The notes under the pieces: generated by a model
Databases searched by the model: none
What the model saw: only the letters and a program-made list of their open reading frames with translations
Told to the model about the DNA's origin: nothing
Made by a program: the position numbers and the translations under genes
Shown here: piece by piece, positions 19,466 through 28,969 of the stretch
Layout of the letters: each line of letters begins with the position of its first letter
Numbering within the stretch: position 1 is the stretch's first letter
Assembly: GCA_017434885.1 (NCBI GenBank)
Contig: JAFSGE010000043.1
Location: forward strand, 1-47,628
Length of the DNA stretch: 47,628 nucleotides
DNA from: Lachnospiraceae bacterium
GTDB taxonomy: Bacteria; Bacillota; Clostridia; Lachnospirales; Lachnospiraceae
Reading direction: 5' to 3'

Positions 19466-20320
19466 ATGTTAGTGAATATGAATGATGTTTTATTACCGGC
19501 ACAAAAGGGCGGTTATGCAGTAGGCTTGTTTAATACCGTAAATCTTGAACTTGCCAAGGGCGTGCTTGCGGCAGCAGAGGAGTTACATTCTCCGGTTATT
19601 ATCGGAACGGCAGAGATTTTTTTGCCGTATTCAACCCTTGAAGAGTTGTCTTACTTTTTACTTCCTATGGCTGAAAAGGCATCTGTTCCTGTGGTGGTAC
19701 ATTTGGACCACGGTTTAAAGGCAGAAACCTGTAAGCGTGCGTTAGAACTTGGTTTTACATCTGTGATGTTTGACTGCTCTGCTGATGATTATGAGACCAA
19801 TATTCAAAAAGTCAGGGAAATTACGCAGCTTGCCCATGCAAAGGGAGCAACGGTAGAGGCAGAGCTTGGTCATGTAGGTGACAATGAGGATTCTGCGGAA
19901 GGTAGCAGTCAGCTTACCGATCCGTCGGCATATTATACAGTTCCGGCGCAGGCAAAGGATTACGTGGAGCGCACCGGTGTAGACGCGCTGGCTATTGCAG
20001 TAGGAACTGCTCACGGTACATACAAATTACCGCCTAAGCTTGATTTTGACAGAATCAGTGAGATTGCCAAGGTTATTGATACGCCGCTGGTTTTGCACGG
20101 CGGTTCAGGACTTTCGAACGATGATTTCAAAACAGCTATCAGCCGTGGCATCAGCAAGGTAAATATTTTTACAGACATTAATCAGGCAGGCGCAATGGCG
20201 GCAGTAGGTGTTTATAAAGAAGGAAAAGGAATGACGGATATGATTCTGCCGTCTATAGAGGCCATAAAGCAGTCTGTAATGACAAAAATGTTGCTTTTTG
20301 GTTCTGAAAATAAAGGCTGA
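19466..20320 (+). CDS. Class II fructose/tagatose-bisphosphate aldolase family
   Basis: This 284-residue zinc-dependent class II aldolase has HLDHG with the catalytic Asp81 and zinc ligand His82, ELGHVGD, TAHG (His183) and HGGSG (His211). It resembles GatY/KbaY/FbaA; members cleave fructose- or tagatose-1,6-bisphosphate or related ketose phosphates. The start at 19466 has GAGGGAGGATAC upstream. Together with the preceding PfkB kinase it makes a kinase-aldolase pair. Confidence 0.88.
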   Translation: MLVNMNDVLLPAQKGGYAVGLFNTVNLELAKGVLAAAEELHSPVIIGTAEIFLPYSTLEELSYFLLPMAEKASVPVVVHLDHGLKAETCKRALELGFTSVMFDCSADDYETNIQKVREITQLAHAKGATVEAELGHVGDNEDSAEGSSQLTDPSAYYTVPAQAKDYVERTGVDALAIAVGTAHGTYKLPPKLDFDRISEIAKVIDTPLVLHGGSGLSNDDFKTAISRGISKVNIFTDINQAGAMAAVGVYKEGKGMTDMILPSIEAIKQSVMTKMLLFGSENKG

Positions 20321-20337
20321 TACATAGGATGACGGAA

Positions 20338-21669
20338 ATGTTATATACAAACAAAGATTTGCGAAAGCTAATAATTCCGCTGGTATTTGAGCAGCTTCTT
20401 TCCATTTTGGTAGGTATGATTGACGTAGTTATGATTGCAGGCGTGGGAGAAGCTGCTGTATCAGGGGTTTCGCTGGTAGATACCGTAAATGTGTTAATAA
20501 TCAATATTACAGCAGCTCTGGCAACAGGAGGGGCCGTGGTAGCAGGTCATTTTCTGGGACAAAAAGATTCAGAGAATGCCGGTAGGGCGGCTTGGCAGTT
20601 AGTGTTGTTTTCCGGTGTTCTTTCCATAGCAGTGACCATAGTGTTGATGGGGGTACATAAGCCGCTCCTTAGTGTAATGTTCGGACAGGTAGAGACAGAG
20701 GTTATGGATAGTGCCGTTACCTATCTTCTGATTACTGCACTGTCAATTTGTCCTCTGGCTATTTATAATGCATGCGCAGCGTTGTTTCGGGCAATGAACG
20801 ATTCAAAAACCACTATGAAAATAGCAGTAGTCATGAATTTGTTAAATCTGACAGGTAACGCAATATTGATTTATGGTGCTGAAATGGGAGTGGCAGGTGC
20901 AGCATGGGCGACAACTTTTTCAAGAGTAGTGGCAGCTACTTTGATAATGATTTTGATGTTCCGGGGGGAGAGGACTATCTCCTTCAAGGGACAAGTAACG
21001 TGGCAATTGGATGGTGTGTTGATAAAGAGAATTCTCTATATTGGGGTACCAAACGGATTGGAAAACAGTTTGTTCCAATTAGGAAAAATATTGTTACTTT
21101 CATTGATTTCCACGTTAGGAACTTATGCCATTGCGGCAAATGCTGTGTGTAATACACTGGCCAGCTTGAATGCACTTCCCGGACAAGCGATTAATCTGGC
21201 ATTGCTTTCTGTGGCATCTATGTGTGTGGGTGCGGGTGACTATAAGCAGGCACGTTATTATACGGCAAAACTGATGAAAATTGCAATTGCAAGCACTGCA
21301 ATACTATCCGTTGCGATGGTTATATTTGCACCTGCCATTATGCAGGTATATCAGCTTTCGCCGGAGGCAAAGACATTGGCGGTACAGGTTATCAGGTGGC
21401 ATGCGGTGATGGCGGTAATACTGTGGATGCCGTCATTTACACTGCCGAATACTTTGCGTGCATCGGGGGATGTGATCTGGACGATGGTAATTGCCATAGC
21501 CTCTATGTGGATTTTCCGTATTGGTTTTGCGTATTTGCTGAGCAGTCAGACGAATCTCGGACTGCTTGGGGTATGGATAGCAATGACCGTAGATTGGCTA
21601 TTCCGTGCAATCTGCTATTGTCTGCGGTACAAAGGTGATAAATGGCAACATTTTAGGAAAGCGAATTAA
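20338..21669 (+). CDS. MATE-family efflux transporter
   Basis: The protein has about 443 residues with twelve membrane segments in two homologous halves, as usual for MATE Na+/H+ antiporters. It begins MLYTNKDLRKLIIPLVFEQL and has a motif GMIDVVMIAGVGEAAVSGV similar to the family's first helices. The ATG at 20338 is favoured; one at 20329 lacks a ribosome site. It lies 17 bases after the aldolase gene and may be co-transcribed by read-through. Confidence 0.9.
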   Translation: MLYTNKDLRKLIIPLVFEQLLSILVGMIDVVMIAGVGEAAVSGVSLVDTVNVLIINITAALATGGAVVAGHFLGQKDSENAGRAAWQLVLFSGVLSIAVTIVLMGVHKPLLSVMFGQVETEVMDSAVTYLLITALSICPLAIYNACAALFRAMNDSKTTMKIAVVMNLLNLTGNAILIYGAEMGVAGAAWATTFSRVVAATLIMILMFRGERTISFKGQVTWQLDGVLIKRILYIGVPNGLENSLFQLGKILLLSLISTLGTYAIAANAVCNTLASLNALPGQAINLALLSVASMCVGAGDYKQARYYTAKLMKIAIASTAILSVAMVIFAPAIMQVYQLSPEAKTLAVQVIRWHAVMAVILWMPSFTLPNTLRASGDVIWTMVIAIASMWIFRIGFAYLLSSQTNLGLLGVWIAMTVDWLFRAICYCLRYKGDKWQHFRKAN

Positions 21670-21759
21670 AAGGAGTATTTCCTCAAATTTTAAGGTGCAT
21701 AAATGTTAAAAATGTTGTATAGTTAATATAGTTTAATACATGTGTATGAGGAGATGGCT

Positions 21760-22644
21760 ATGGCATTTGTAATTATTACAGACTCAGCTTCCGATGTGCC
21801 TAAAAGTGTGATAGAGGAATACAATCTTTTGGTGATTCCCACACCGGTTACCATTGAAGGCGTTGACTACTTTGACGGAGCAACAATTTTTCCGGAGCAG
21901 TTTTATGAAATACAGGCATCCGGTAAGGAAATAAAGACTTATCATATCAACCAGTTTATGTTTTATCAGAACTTCCTGCCTTACGCAGAGAAGGGGGACG
22001 AAGTGTTGTATATCTGTTTTTCCACTGGAATTGCGGGTACATACAATGCGGCAAAGCTTGCTTATGAGCAAATATTGGAAGAACATCCTGATTTTAAAAT
22101 GACTATCATTGATTCTAGGTGTGCTTCGGTAGGCTATGGTCTTGTGGTTGAAAGGCTTCTTTGCATGCAAAAGAATGGCGCGCCCAAAGAGCTGATTATT
22201 GAGGCAGCCAGGTTTTATTGTGAGCATATGGAGCATGTGATTACGGTAATTCAGCTTGATTATTTATTCAAAGGCGGACGCCTTAGCAAAACTTCTTTCC
22301 TTGCGGGAACAGTTCTTGACATTAAACCTATTATTATTGTGGACGAGAACGGCTCCTTAAAGGCAGTGGAGAAAGTGCGCGGCTGGAAAAAAGCCCAGAA
22401 GCGTATACTTGATATAGTCGGTGAAAAGGGACAGAATCTGGAAAAGCAGATGATAGGTGTGGCTTACGGAACAGATAAAGAAGCCTACGAATATATCAAG
22501 GAAGAGTTAAAAGAACGTTATCACGTAAGTGGCCTGTTAGAAGGAAGAATTGGCTGCGCTATCGGTGCGCATACAGGTCCCGGTATATTAGGAATTACAT
22601 TCTTAAATGAAACAACAGATAAATTTGATGAATATTTAAAGTAG
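21760..22644 (+). CDS. DegV family fatty-acid-binding protein
   Basis: This 294-residue protein has the DegV fold. N-terminal ITDSASDVP, the ligand-contact STGIAGTYNAA and the FKGGRLSK segment are all present. DegV/FakB proteins bind fatty acids and present them to the kinase FakA in Firmicutes. GAGGAG lies six bases ahead of the ATG at 21760. A clear terminator follows, so it is a single-gene unit or the end of one. Confidence 0.9.
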   Translation: MAFVIITDSASDVPKSVIEEYNLLVIPTPVTIEGVDYFDGATIFPEQFYEIQASGKEIKTYHINQFMFYQNFLPYAEKGDEVLYICFSTGIAGTYNAAKLAYEQILEEHPDFKMTIIDSRCASVGYGLVVERLLCMQKNGAPKELIIEAARFYCEHMEHVITVIQLDYLFKGGRLSKTSFLAGTVLDIKPIIIVDENGSLKAVEKVRGWKKAQKRILDIVGEKGQNLEKQMIGVAYGTDKEAYEYIKEELKERYHVSGLLEGRIGCAIGAHTGPGILGITFLNETTDKFDEYLK

Positions 22645-22650
22645 AGTTAT

Positions 22651-22679
22651 CCTCTGCCTGTTTTGGGCAGGGGATTTTT
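22651..22679 (+). terminator. Terminator after the DegV gene
   Basis: CTCTGCC pairs with GGCAGGG across a TGTTTT loop and is followed by ATTTTT. Confidence 0.8.
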
Positions 22680-22740
22680 CACATTACAGAGGAACTTTCC
22701 CAAAGTGAATTTCATAAATATGCAACAAAAGGAGGCGCTT

Positions 22741-24768
22741 ATGGACAGCAGACTTAAGGTTATAAAAAAAGTATTGAGAGAAACGGATGGAATATTGGAA
22801 TTTTGTTTTGAAATAGAAAATACTTCTGAGGAAGAGGTGTGGCTGAAAGAACTTGAATTGTATCATGCCGATTCATTAAAGGAGCTGGGTGTAACAGAAG
22901 AAAACTGTCTGTTTTTCCGAAGCGGAAGGCACAAAAATGATATGCCGTCCGTGGCGGTGTTCGGACGGTTTGATGACTGCATGAAGGATGCCATTGGTGC
23001 CATGAGCGAGACAGGAGACAGAAAGGCGGACGATGAAAGTATCAGAACAGTTGTCAGCGATCACCTGACCATAATCGGAAACGAAAGCGGCTATTGCGTT
23101 CTGGCATTTATGACGGGACGTGATCAAATGTTCCGCACGGAGATAGCAGTGAATGAAAAGGCGGAATTTGTGTCTCTGTCATCAGTTGCAGAGTTTGGGA
23201 TTTATTTAAGACCCGGAGAAAAAACAGAGACGGAAGTGCTTCGCATTGAGCATACAAAGGATGCCATCGGCGCCATCAACCGGTTTGCTGCAGACAAGGC
23301 AGAGCGGTACGGAAGCAGAAATGCAGGGAATCCGTCTGTATTCTGTACATGGTATTATTATGGATTGACAGTAAGCTATGAAGATGTGATTACAAATTTA
23401 AACCGGATGAAGCAGTTAAAGCTTCCTTTTGATGTGTTTCAGATAGATGAAGGCTGGGAGAAGACTCTCGGAGAGTGGGAGCCCAATGAAAAGTTTCCGG
23501 TTCCCATGAAAGAGGTGGCAGAGCAGATTAAAGAGGCGGGATATCGTCCGGGTATCTGGACCAGTCCTTTTGTGGCAAAGGAGACGGCAACTATTTGGCA
23601 AAAGCACCCGGAATGGATATTGAAGGACAAGCAGGGAATACCGTATCTGTTTCCCATGAATGATACCACTTATTATGTATTTGATATTACCAATCCGGCT
23701 ACCTGGGAATATTTTACGGAGCTTTACAGAAAGCTTACCTTTGACTGGGGATATACCTATCACAAACTGGACTTTACCAGAGCTGCAGTCATTTATGAGG
23801 ATGCAGATTTTTTTGACAAGCATATGACATTGGCGCAAGCCTATTACAGGGCGGTATCGGCAATCAGAAAGGGAATGGGAGAAGAAGCATACTTTTTGAT
23901 GTGCGGTGGTTTGTATGATCCTATTATCGGATTGGTAGATGCCCAAAGAACCGGTTCCGATGTGCTGTCTATGTGGAGCTCCACCATCAATAAGAACGGA
24001 AAAACCGCTCCCTATACCATAAAGCAGAGCCTGCTCAGGTATTATATGAACCATTGGTGGAACAATGACCCGGATGCGTTGATGGTACGGAAAAATGAAA
24101 CGATGGAACGGGGACTTCGTCTTACTTACGGACTGCTAAATGACGAAGAAGTGAAAACCTCCACAGTGAATCAGTTTATTGGTGGCGGCATTGTTTGCTC
24201 CACAGAGCCTCTTGATAAAATTTCCGAAGACAGACTTTATCAGCTCAGACATATTTTGCCTGTAATGAAAACAAAGGTGCAGCCTCTTGATTTCCTTTTC
24301 GGAAACAGATTTCCTTCCATAGTGAGGGCAGAGTTTGAAAAAGATGACAGAATTTGTGTGGCAATGATTAATTGGGAGGATGAGGAAAAGCGGCAGGTAA
24401 ATCTGACATTAAGCAGGGAAATTCTCGGCGAAGCATATGAGGAAAATGCAAGCTATGCTGTCAGCGATTTTTATTCGGGAGAGTATGTTTTACATGTAAA
24501 AGCAGGCGAGAGTGTAAGTTTCAGGGCGTTAGAACCGCACGGGGCAACGGTAATTAAGATTGAAAAAATAATGGACAGACCTATTGTGGTGGCATCTGAC
24601 GGACATTATTCCATGGGACTTGAAATAAATAAGCTGGCAATGGAGGACGGTAGGCTTACCATAGATTATGAACATAAATTTGATTATCCGGTAACATTTA
24701 AAATTTGGATGGGAGGAGAAGATGACAATGTTTCAGAAATTCGATATACAAAAACCTCAAATAAGTGA
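22741..24768 (+). CDS. GH36 alpha-galactosidase
   Basis: This 675-residue glycoside hydrolase of family 36 hydrolyses terminal alpha-galactosides such as raffinose-family sugars. The (beta/alpha)8 core has WYYYGLTVSYEDV and FQIDEGWEKTLGEW. The nucleophile is Asp344 in HKLDF and the acid/base is Asp407 in RTGSD. The first 200 residues are a beta-sandwich and the last 100 a beta domain. AAAGGAGGCGCTT precedes the ATG at 22741. No signal peptide is visible, so it is probably cytoplasmic. Its 3' end overlaps the GH28 gene by 47 bases. Confidence 0.93.
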   Translation: MDSRLKVIKKVLRETDGILEFCFEIENTSEEEVWLKELELYHADSLKELGVTEENCLFFRSGRHKNDMPSVAVFGRFDDCMKDAIGAMSETGDRKADDESIRTVVSDHLTIIGNESGYCVLAFMTGRDQMFRTEIAVNEKAEFVSLSSVAEFGIYLRPGEKTETEVLRIEHTKDAIGAINRFAADKAERYGSRNAGNPSVFCTWYYYGLTVSYEDVITNLNRMKQLKLPFDVFQIDEGWEKTLGEWEPNEKFPVPMKEVAEQIKEAGYRPGIWTSPFVAKETATIWQKHPEWILKDKQGIPYLFPMNDTTYYVFDITNPATWEYFTELYRKLTFDWGYTYHKLDFTRAAVIYEDADFFDKHMTLAQAYYRAVSAIRKGMGEEAYFLMCGGLYDPIIGLVDAQRTGSDVLSMWSSTINKNGKTAPYTIKQSLLRYYMNHWWNNDPDALMVRKNETMERGLRLTYGLLNDEEVKTSTVNQFIGGGIVCSTEPLDKISEDRLYQLRHILPVMKTKVQPLDFLFGNRFPSIVRAEFEKDDRICVAMINWEDEEKRQVNLTLSREILGEAYEENASYAVSDFYSGEYVLHVKAGESVSFRALEPHGATVIKIEKIMDRPIVVASDGHYSMGLEINKLAMEDGRLTIDYEHKFDYPVTFKIWMGGEDDNVSEIRYTKTSNK

Positions 24769-26071
24769 GAACGAATATGTGATTACCCAGTACGGTGCAG
24801 TAAGCGGCGGAGAGGTGAGCAACACAGAAGCCTTTGCACAAGCAATGGAAGCTGCCTCAAAGAGCGGCGGAAAGGTAGTTGTGCCGGACGGAATCTGGCT
24901 TACCGGGCCTATTGAGTTAAAATCCGGTGTGGAGCTGCATCTTGAAGATAATGCGGTGATTGTTTTCGACAAAAACCCGGAAGAGTATCCCCTCATGGTG
25001 ACAGATTACGAAGGAATTAAACGGATTCGTGCCAAGTCACCTATCTGGGCTGAGGGAGCAAATGACATTGCGATTACAGGAAAAGGTGTGATTGAAGGAA
25101 GCGGACATCTCTGGCGCCCGGTGAAGGAGTTTAAAATGACGGCCCGTCAGTGGAAGGAGCTCCTTAAACAGTCAGAGTATGTGATTGACAGTAAGGAAGG
25201 CGGTATCTGGGTACCGACGAAGTCTGTGTATGACGGAAGAGCGCATGGTGAAGTATTTCCCGACCATGACGGAGCACTTGACGAGGCAGCTCCTTTTTAC
25301 GATTTTTACAGACCGGTTATGGTGAGTCTGAGACACTGCAAACGTGTTTTAATAGAAGGGGTTTTACTGCAAAATTCACCGGCATGGTGTCTGCACCCTT
25401 ACTTTTGTGAAGACGTAACTGTGCGAAACATCCGAATCAACAATCCTTATTATGCACAGAATGGGGACGGCATTGATGTGGAATCCTGCAAAAACGTAGA
25501 GGTGTGTTATTCTAATTTCAGCGCAGGCGACGATGCCATTTGCATTAAGGCGGGAAAAGACAAAGAAGCCAGAAAAATAACAGGTCCTTGTGAGAATATT
25601 CATATTCATCATTGCTATGTGGGATACGGACACGGAGGCTTTGTCATCGGAAGTGAGATGTCAAGAGGCGTCAGAAATGTGCTTGTGGAGGATTGCAGCT
25701 TTGTGAATTCCGATGTAGGTATCCGGTTAAAAAGTGCCATGGGAAGAGGCGGCGTTGTAGAGGACATTTATATCAGAAACATCAACATGGTAAACATGAA
25801 AAAAGAAGCTGTGGTGATGACCATGGACTATGTGCATAATCTGATGGATTATCATGATCCGGTAGTGCAAAGCAATGACGAAGAAGATGTGCCCAAATTC
25901 AGAAATATTTATGTGGAGAATTGTGTATGCAGGGGCGCGGAGATGCCGGTAAGAATTTGCGGATTGTCAGGCAGATCAGACACCATTCGAGAGATTTACT
26001 TTAAGAATTGTGATTTTATGGCAGAAAAAGAAAATCTGTTGAAGGATTGTGAAAATATTTATTTTGAGTAA
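24722..26071 (+). CDS. GH28 polygalacturonase-like glycosidase
   Basis: The protein has 449 residues and a right-handed beta-helix fold. Family 28 catalytic residues are complete: NGDGID (Asp249), GDD (Asp270, Asp271), GHGG (His304) and RLK (Arg335, Lys337). The family cleaves galacturonic or rhamnogalacturonic links of pectin. There is no signal peptide, suggesting action on imported oligosaccharides. It starts inside the end of the GH36 gene, with GGAGGAGAAG upstream, so the two are translationally coupled and probably work on pectin side-chain fragments. Confidence 0.93.
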   Translation: MTMFQKFDIQKPQISENEYVITQYGAVSGGEVSNTEAFAQAMEAASKSGGKVVVPDGIWLTGPIELKSGVELHLEDNAVIVFDKNPEEYPLMVTDYEGIKRIRAKSPIWAEGANDIAITGKGVIEGSGHLWRPVKEFKMTARQWKELLKQSEYVIDSKEGGIWVPTKSVYDGRAHGEVFPDHDGALDEAAPFYDFYRPVMVSLRHCKRVLIEGVLLQNSPAWCLHPYFCEDVTVRNIRINNPYYAQNGDGIDVESCKNVEVCYSNFSAGDDAICIKAGKDKEARKITGPCENIHIHHCYVGYGHGGFVIGSEMSRGVRNVLVEDCSFVNSDVGIRLKSAMGRGGVVEDIYIRNINMVNMKKEAVVMTMDYVHNLMDYHDPVVQSNDEEDVPKFRNIYVENCVCRGAEMPVRICGLSGRSDTIREIYFKNCDFMAEKENLLKDCENIYFE

Positions 26072-26119
26072 AGTGTAATGCTCGATAAAGAGCAACAGAT
26101 GCAGTGCGAAGGAGAAGCT

Positions 26120-27283
26120 ATGAATACCGTAATAGAATTTTTTGACGAAGACCCTATAGAGAACCTGATTACTTGTATGAATTATCAGTTTGATAAAGTG
26201 ATTTATTTCGGGCATAAAGATTCCATGACTCAGGAGCGAGTGCGGATAACGCGTAATTCGCTTAAGAAAATATGCGGCATCGCGGAAGTGTCGTTTGTGG
26301 AACTGAGCAAAAAGAGTCTGGAGCGGGTAGTGGAAATTTTGGAACGCGAAGTAAATGCGGAGAAAAAGCAGGGGAACCAATGTTTTTTTGACTTGACCGG
26401 AGGAGAAGGATTGATTCTTGTAGCTATGGGAATCTTGTCTACCAAATATGAAACACCCATGCACCGATATGATATTTGGAGCGGAGAGTTAACCGTTTTC
26501 GGAGATAAAGACGGCATCCGAATTGACCGGACTGTGCCGGAGAAAAAAGTAAAGCTGACGTTGGACGATATGATTGCCATGTGGGATGGCGTGATTAATT
26601 ACAGACAGCAGAAGATGGCAAAAAGTCATTTAAACGATGAGGAATTTATCCGTGATTTTGAAAAGATATGGAGCGTAGCAGGAAGAGATTCGAAGCAGTG
26701 GAATACTTTTTCCGGTGTGTTTAAGCGTTTTGCCGGATATGAAAATGAGAATCTGACGGTGAGAGCATCTGTGAAGGAACTTGACAAATGTATCAGACAA
26801 TATGGTGCACTTACAAGACGCGGAGCTATTGCGATGTTACATGAGTTGGATGAACTGGGCATTTTGGAGAATGTCAAAACAAACAAGGAAATGCTGCAGT
26901 ATAAGTTTAAGAACGGAATTGTGAAGGAATGCTTGCAGGATGCAGGATGTGCATTGGAGCTGCATACCTATTATGAAATGAAAAACAGCGGGCGTTTTTC
27001 GGATTGCAGGGTAGGTGTGCACATTGACTGGGACGGAAAGATAGGTGGTGAGGAACAGGATGTCATTAACGAAATTGATGTACTGGCTTTGGAAGGATAT
27101 ATTCCTGTGTTTGTCTCCTGTAAAAACGGTAAGGTGAATCAGATGGCACTCTATGAACTGGATGCAGTGGCAAGCCGGTTTGGGGGTAAGTTTGTAAAGA
27201 AAGAATTGCGGGCAGGACAGGAACTGTCGGAGGCATATGCCAATCGCGCCATGGAAATGGGGATTACGGTTGTGTATGATTAA
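26120..27283 (+). CDS. Card1-like protein: CARF domain plus PD-(D/E)xK nuclease (DUF1887)
   Basis: The protein has 387 residues. The N-terminal half (about 1-150) is a CARF-like ligand-sensing domain with CFFDLTGGEGLILVAMG (88-104). A linker with a helical winged part follows. The C-terminal 110 residues form a restriction-type nuclease: NEIDVLALEG (Asp320) and VSCKNGK (Lys335). Card1/Can2 nucleases of this family are activated by cyclic tetra-adenylate made by type III CRISPR complexes. No CRISPR array or cas gene is present in this window. AAGGAGAAGCT precedes the ATG at 26120. Confidence 0.82.
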   Translation: MNTVIEFFDEDPIENLITCMNYQFDKVIYFGHKDSMTQERVRITRNSLKKICGIAEVSFVELSKKSLERVVEILEREVNAEKKQGNQCFFDLTGGEGLILVAMGILSTKYETPMHRYDIWSGELTVFGDKDGIRIDRTVPEKKVKLTLDDMIAMWDGVINYRQQKMAKSHLNDEEFIRDFEKIWSVAGRDSKQWNTFSGVFKRFAGYENENLTVRASVKELDKCIRQYGALTRRGAIAMLHELDELGILENVKTNKEMLQYKFKNGIVKECLQDAGCALELHTYYEMKNSGRFSDCRVGVHIDWDGKIGGEEQDVINEIDVLALEGYIPVFVSCKNGKVNQMALYELDAVASRFGGKFVKKELRAGQELSEAYANRAMEMGITVVYD

Positions 27284-27291
27284 ACAAAGTG

Positions 27292-27321
27292 TTGACAAAT
27301 ATAATTTATGGAATATATAAT
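27292..27321 (+). promoter_or_regulatory. SigA-type promoter of the TetR gene
   Basis: Perfect TTGACA (27292-27297) and perfect TATAAT (27316-27321) with an 18-base spacer. This rules out the upstream start codon at 27308. Confidence 0.88.
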
Positions 27322-27335
27322 AAAACATATGTTAC

Positions 27336-27348
27336 ATAACGTGGTTAT
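27336..27348. promoter_or_regulatory. Candidate operator for the TetR-type regulator
   Basis: ATAAC-gtg-GTTAT is a perfect palindrome immediately downstream of the predicted transcription start, a typical place for autoregulatory TetR binding. Confidence 0.4.
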
Positions 27349-27385
27349 AGAACTAAGTTATGAGAAGGAATGCGAGGGATTTGGG

Positions 27386-27997
27386 ATGCCGCCAAAAGCA
27401 AAGTATACAAGGGAACAAATTATTAATAAGGCATTTGAAATGGCGCGGGAGAAAGGAATCGATGCTGTAGTTGCCAGAGAACTTGGAAAGGAACTTGGAA
27501 CGTCATCTTCTCCTATTTTCACTGCGTTTAAGAATATGGAAGAATTACAGCAGGAAGTAAGAAAGGTTGCACTTAAGGAGTTTGAGGCTTATGTCAGTGA
27601 CGCCGTAAACTATGCACCTGCTTTTAAATATGTGGGACTAAAGATGATAGAATTTGCGATGAAGGAGCCGAAGCTGTTTCAACTTGTATATATGCGTGAG
27701 CATGACAGAAATCAGACTTATTCCATGTTAATTGAAGAACTTGGAGAGACCGTGAATGTATGTATTGAAATCATGCAACGCGACTATGCGCTGACAAGGG
27801 AGCAAGCCACGCTTTTGTTCAAACAGGTGTGGTTACATACCTTTGGCATTTGTGTGTTAGTAGCCGGAAAAGTGTGCAATATTACCCCGGAGGAGATTTC
27901 GGAAATGCTGAGTGTAGAGTTTAGAGGTACATTGATGCTGATTAAATCCGGCAAGATTGAAGTAACTGAAGTAAATGAGCGTGATAAGGCGGAATAA
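27386..27997 (+). CDS. TetR/AcrR-family transcriptional regulator
   Basis: The protein has 203 residues. The N-terminal helix-turn-helix (about 7-50: YTREQIINKAFEMAREKGID and VARELGKELGTSSSPIFTAFKNMEEL) has the TetR spacing. The C-terminal part is all-helical, for ligand binding and dimerisation (TetR_C_33-like look, with VYMREHDRNQ). The ATG at 27386 follows GAGGGAT. It precedes the transcarbamylase-like gene by 63 bases, which may be its target. Confidence 0.85.
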   Translation: MPPKAKYTREQIINKAFEMAREKGIDAVVARELGKELGTSSSPIFTAFKNMEELQQEVRKVALKEFEAYVSDAVNYAPAFKYVGLKMIEFAMKEPKLFQLVYMREHDRNQTYSMLIEELGETVNVCIEIMQRDYALTREQATLLFKQVWLHTFGICVLVAGKVCNITPEEISEMLSVEFRGTLMLIKSGKIEVTEVNERDKAE

Positions 27998-28060
27998 AGG
28001 GATAAACCTGTTTGTAGGAAACAGATAAATGAAATGCGGGCAGAAAGGGGATGAAAAACC

Positions 28061-28891
28061 ATGAGAAATTTTGTCAGACTGACAGACAGAACCCAAAAAG
28101 AAATTTATGATATTTTCAAAATCGCGGATGAAGTGGCGCAGGGTAAACATAAGGATGTACTGAAAGGAAAAAGTGTGGTTTTATTTTTCCCGAATACCAG
28201 CATCAGAACCAGAGTTACGTTTGAAAAAGGAATTTATTTGTTGGATGGACAACCGATTTTGTTCCCCTCAGAAACTTTGGACAAAAAAGAGGATTTGAGG
28301 GATGTATGCGGTTATTTAAATAATTGGGCAGATATGATAATTGTAAGGCACAAGGACATTCATTTAGTGGAAAAGATGGCGGAATATGCAACCTGTCCTG
28401 TCATTAATGCCATGACAGACAGCAATCATCCTTGTGAAGTGCTTTCGGATTTGTATGCCCTTTCTCAAATCAGAGAGGATATTACAGGGGATGAATATTT
28501 GTTTTGCGGTAAAAGAGGAAATATTGGTCTTGCGTGGAAGGAAGCATCTGAGGTGATGGGATTTTCCCTGTCGCAATGCTGCGGAAAAGGATACGAAATC
28601 GAAGGACTGCCGGTTTTTTATGATATTTATGAAGCAGTCAAGGGGAAGGACATTGTCTGCACCGATTCCCTGCCGAAGGAAGTTCTGGAAGACTTTAAGA
28701 ACTGTCAGGTGACGAAGGAAGCTATGGATATGGCAAATGAAGGTGCAGTTTTGAATCCCTGCCCACCTTTTTATCGCGGCGAGGAGGTCTCGGAGGATGT
28801 GATTGATTCATGGTATTTTGTGGGATATGGGTTTAAAAAGTATTTGCTTGAAGTACAACAGGCAGTGATGATTGATTGCCTGCGTGAGTGA
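28061..28891 (+). CDS. Aspartate/ornithine carbamoyltransferase-family protein
   Basis: The protein has 276 residues. The carbamoyl phosphate site is SIRTR (47-51), and HPCEVLSDL (123-131) corresponds to HPCQ-x-L-x-D of ornithine transcarbamylase. The C-terminal substrate motif HCLP is replaced by NPCPP (Cys234), and the protein is about 30-50 residues shorter than true OTCases. The family transfers a carbamoyl group to an amine; here the acceptor is unknown. There are no arginine genes next to it. AAAGGGGATG lies upstream of the start. Confidence 0.78.
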   Translation: MRNFVRLTDRTQKEIYDIFKIADEVAQGKHKDVLKGKSVVLFFPNTSIRTRVTFEKGIYLLDGQPILFPSETLDKKEDLRDVCGYLNNWADMIIVRHKDIHLVEKMAEYATCPVINAMTDSNHPCEVLSDLYALSQIREDITGDEYLFCGKRGNIGLAWKEASEVMGFSLSQCCGKGYEIEGLPVFYDIYEAVKGKDIVCTDSLPKEVLEDFKNCQVTKEAMDMANEGAVLNPCPPFYRGEEVSEDVIDSWYFVGYGFKKYLLEVQQAVMIDCLRE

Positions 28892-28969
28892 TGAAAATAA
28901 ACATCGCAGTAGGGTGCCGGAGAGCATATATTTGTTGCCGAAGGCGTTTGTAAAGAGAGGAGAGAAAAA

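Noticed and set aside
23416-24054. 212-codon frame on the minus strand inside the GH36 gene
   Set aside because: It is antisense to the conserved GH36 catalytic core and has no ribosome site.
27308-27385. Upstream start codon for the TetR gene
   Set aside because: It lies between the -35 and -10 boxes.
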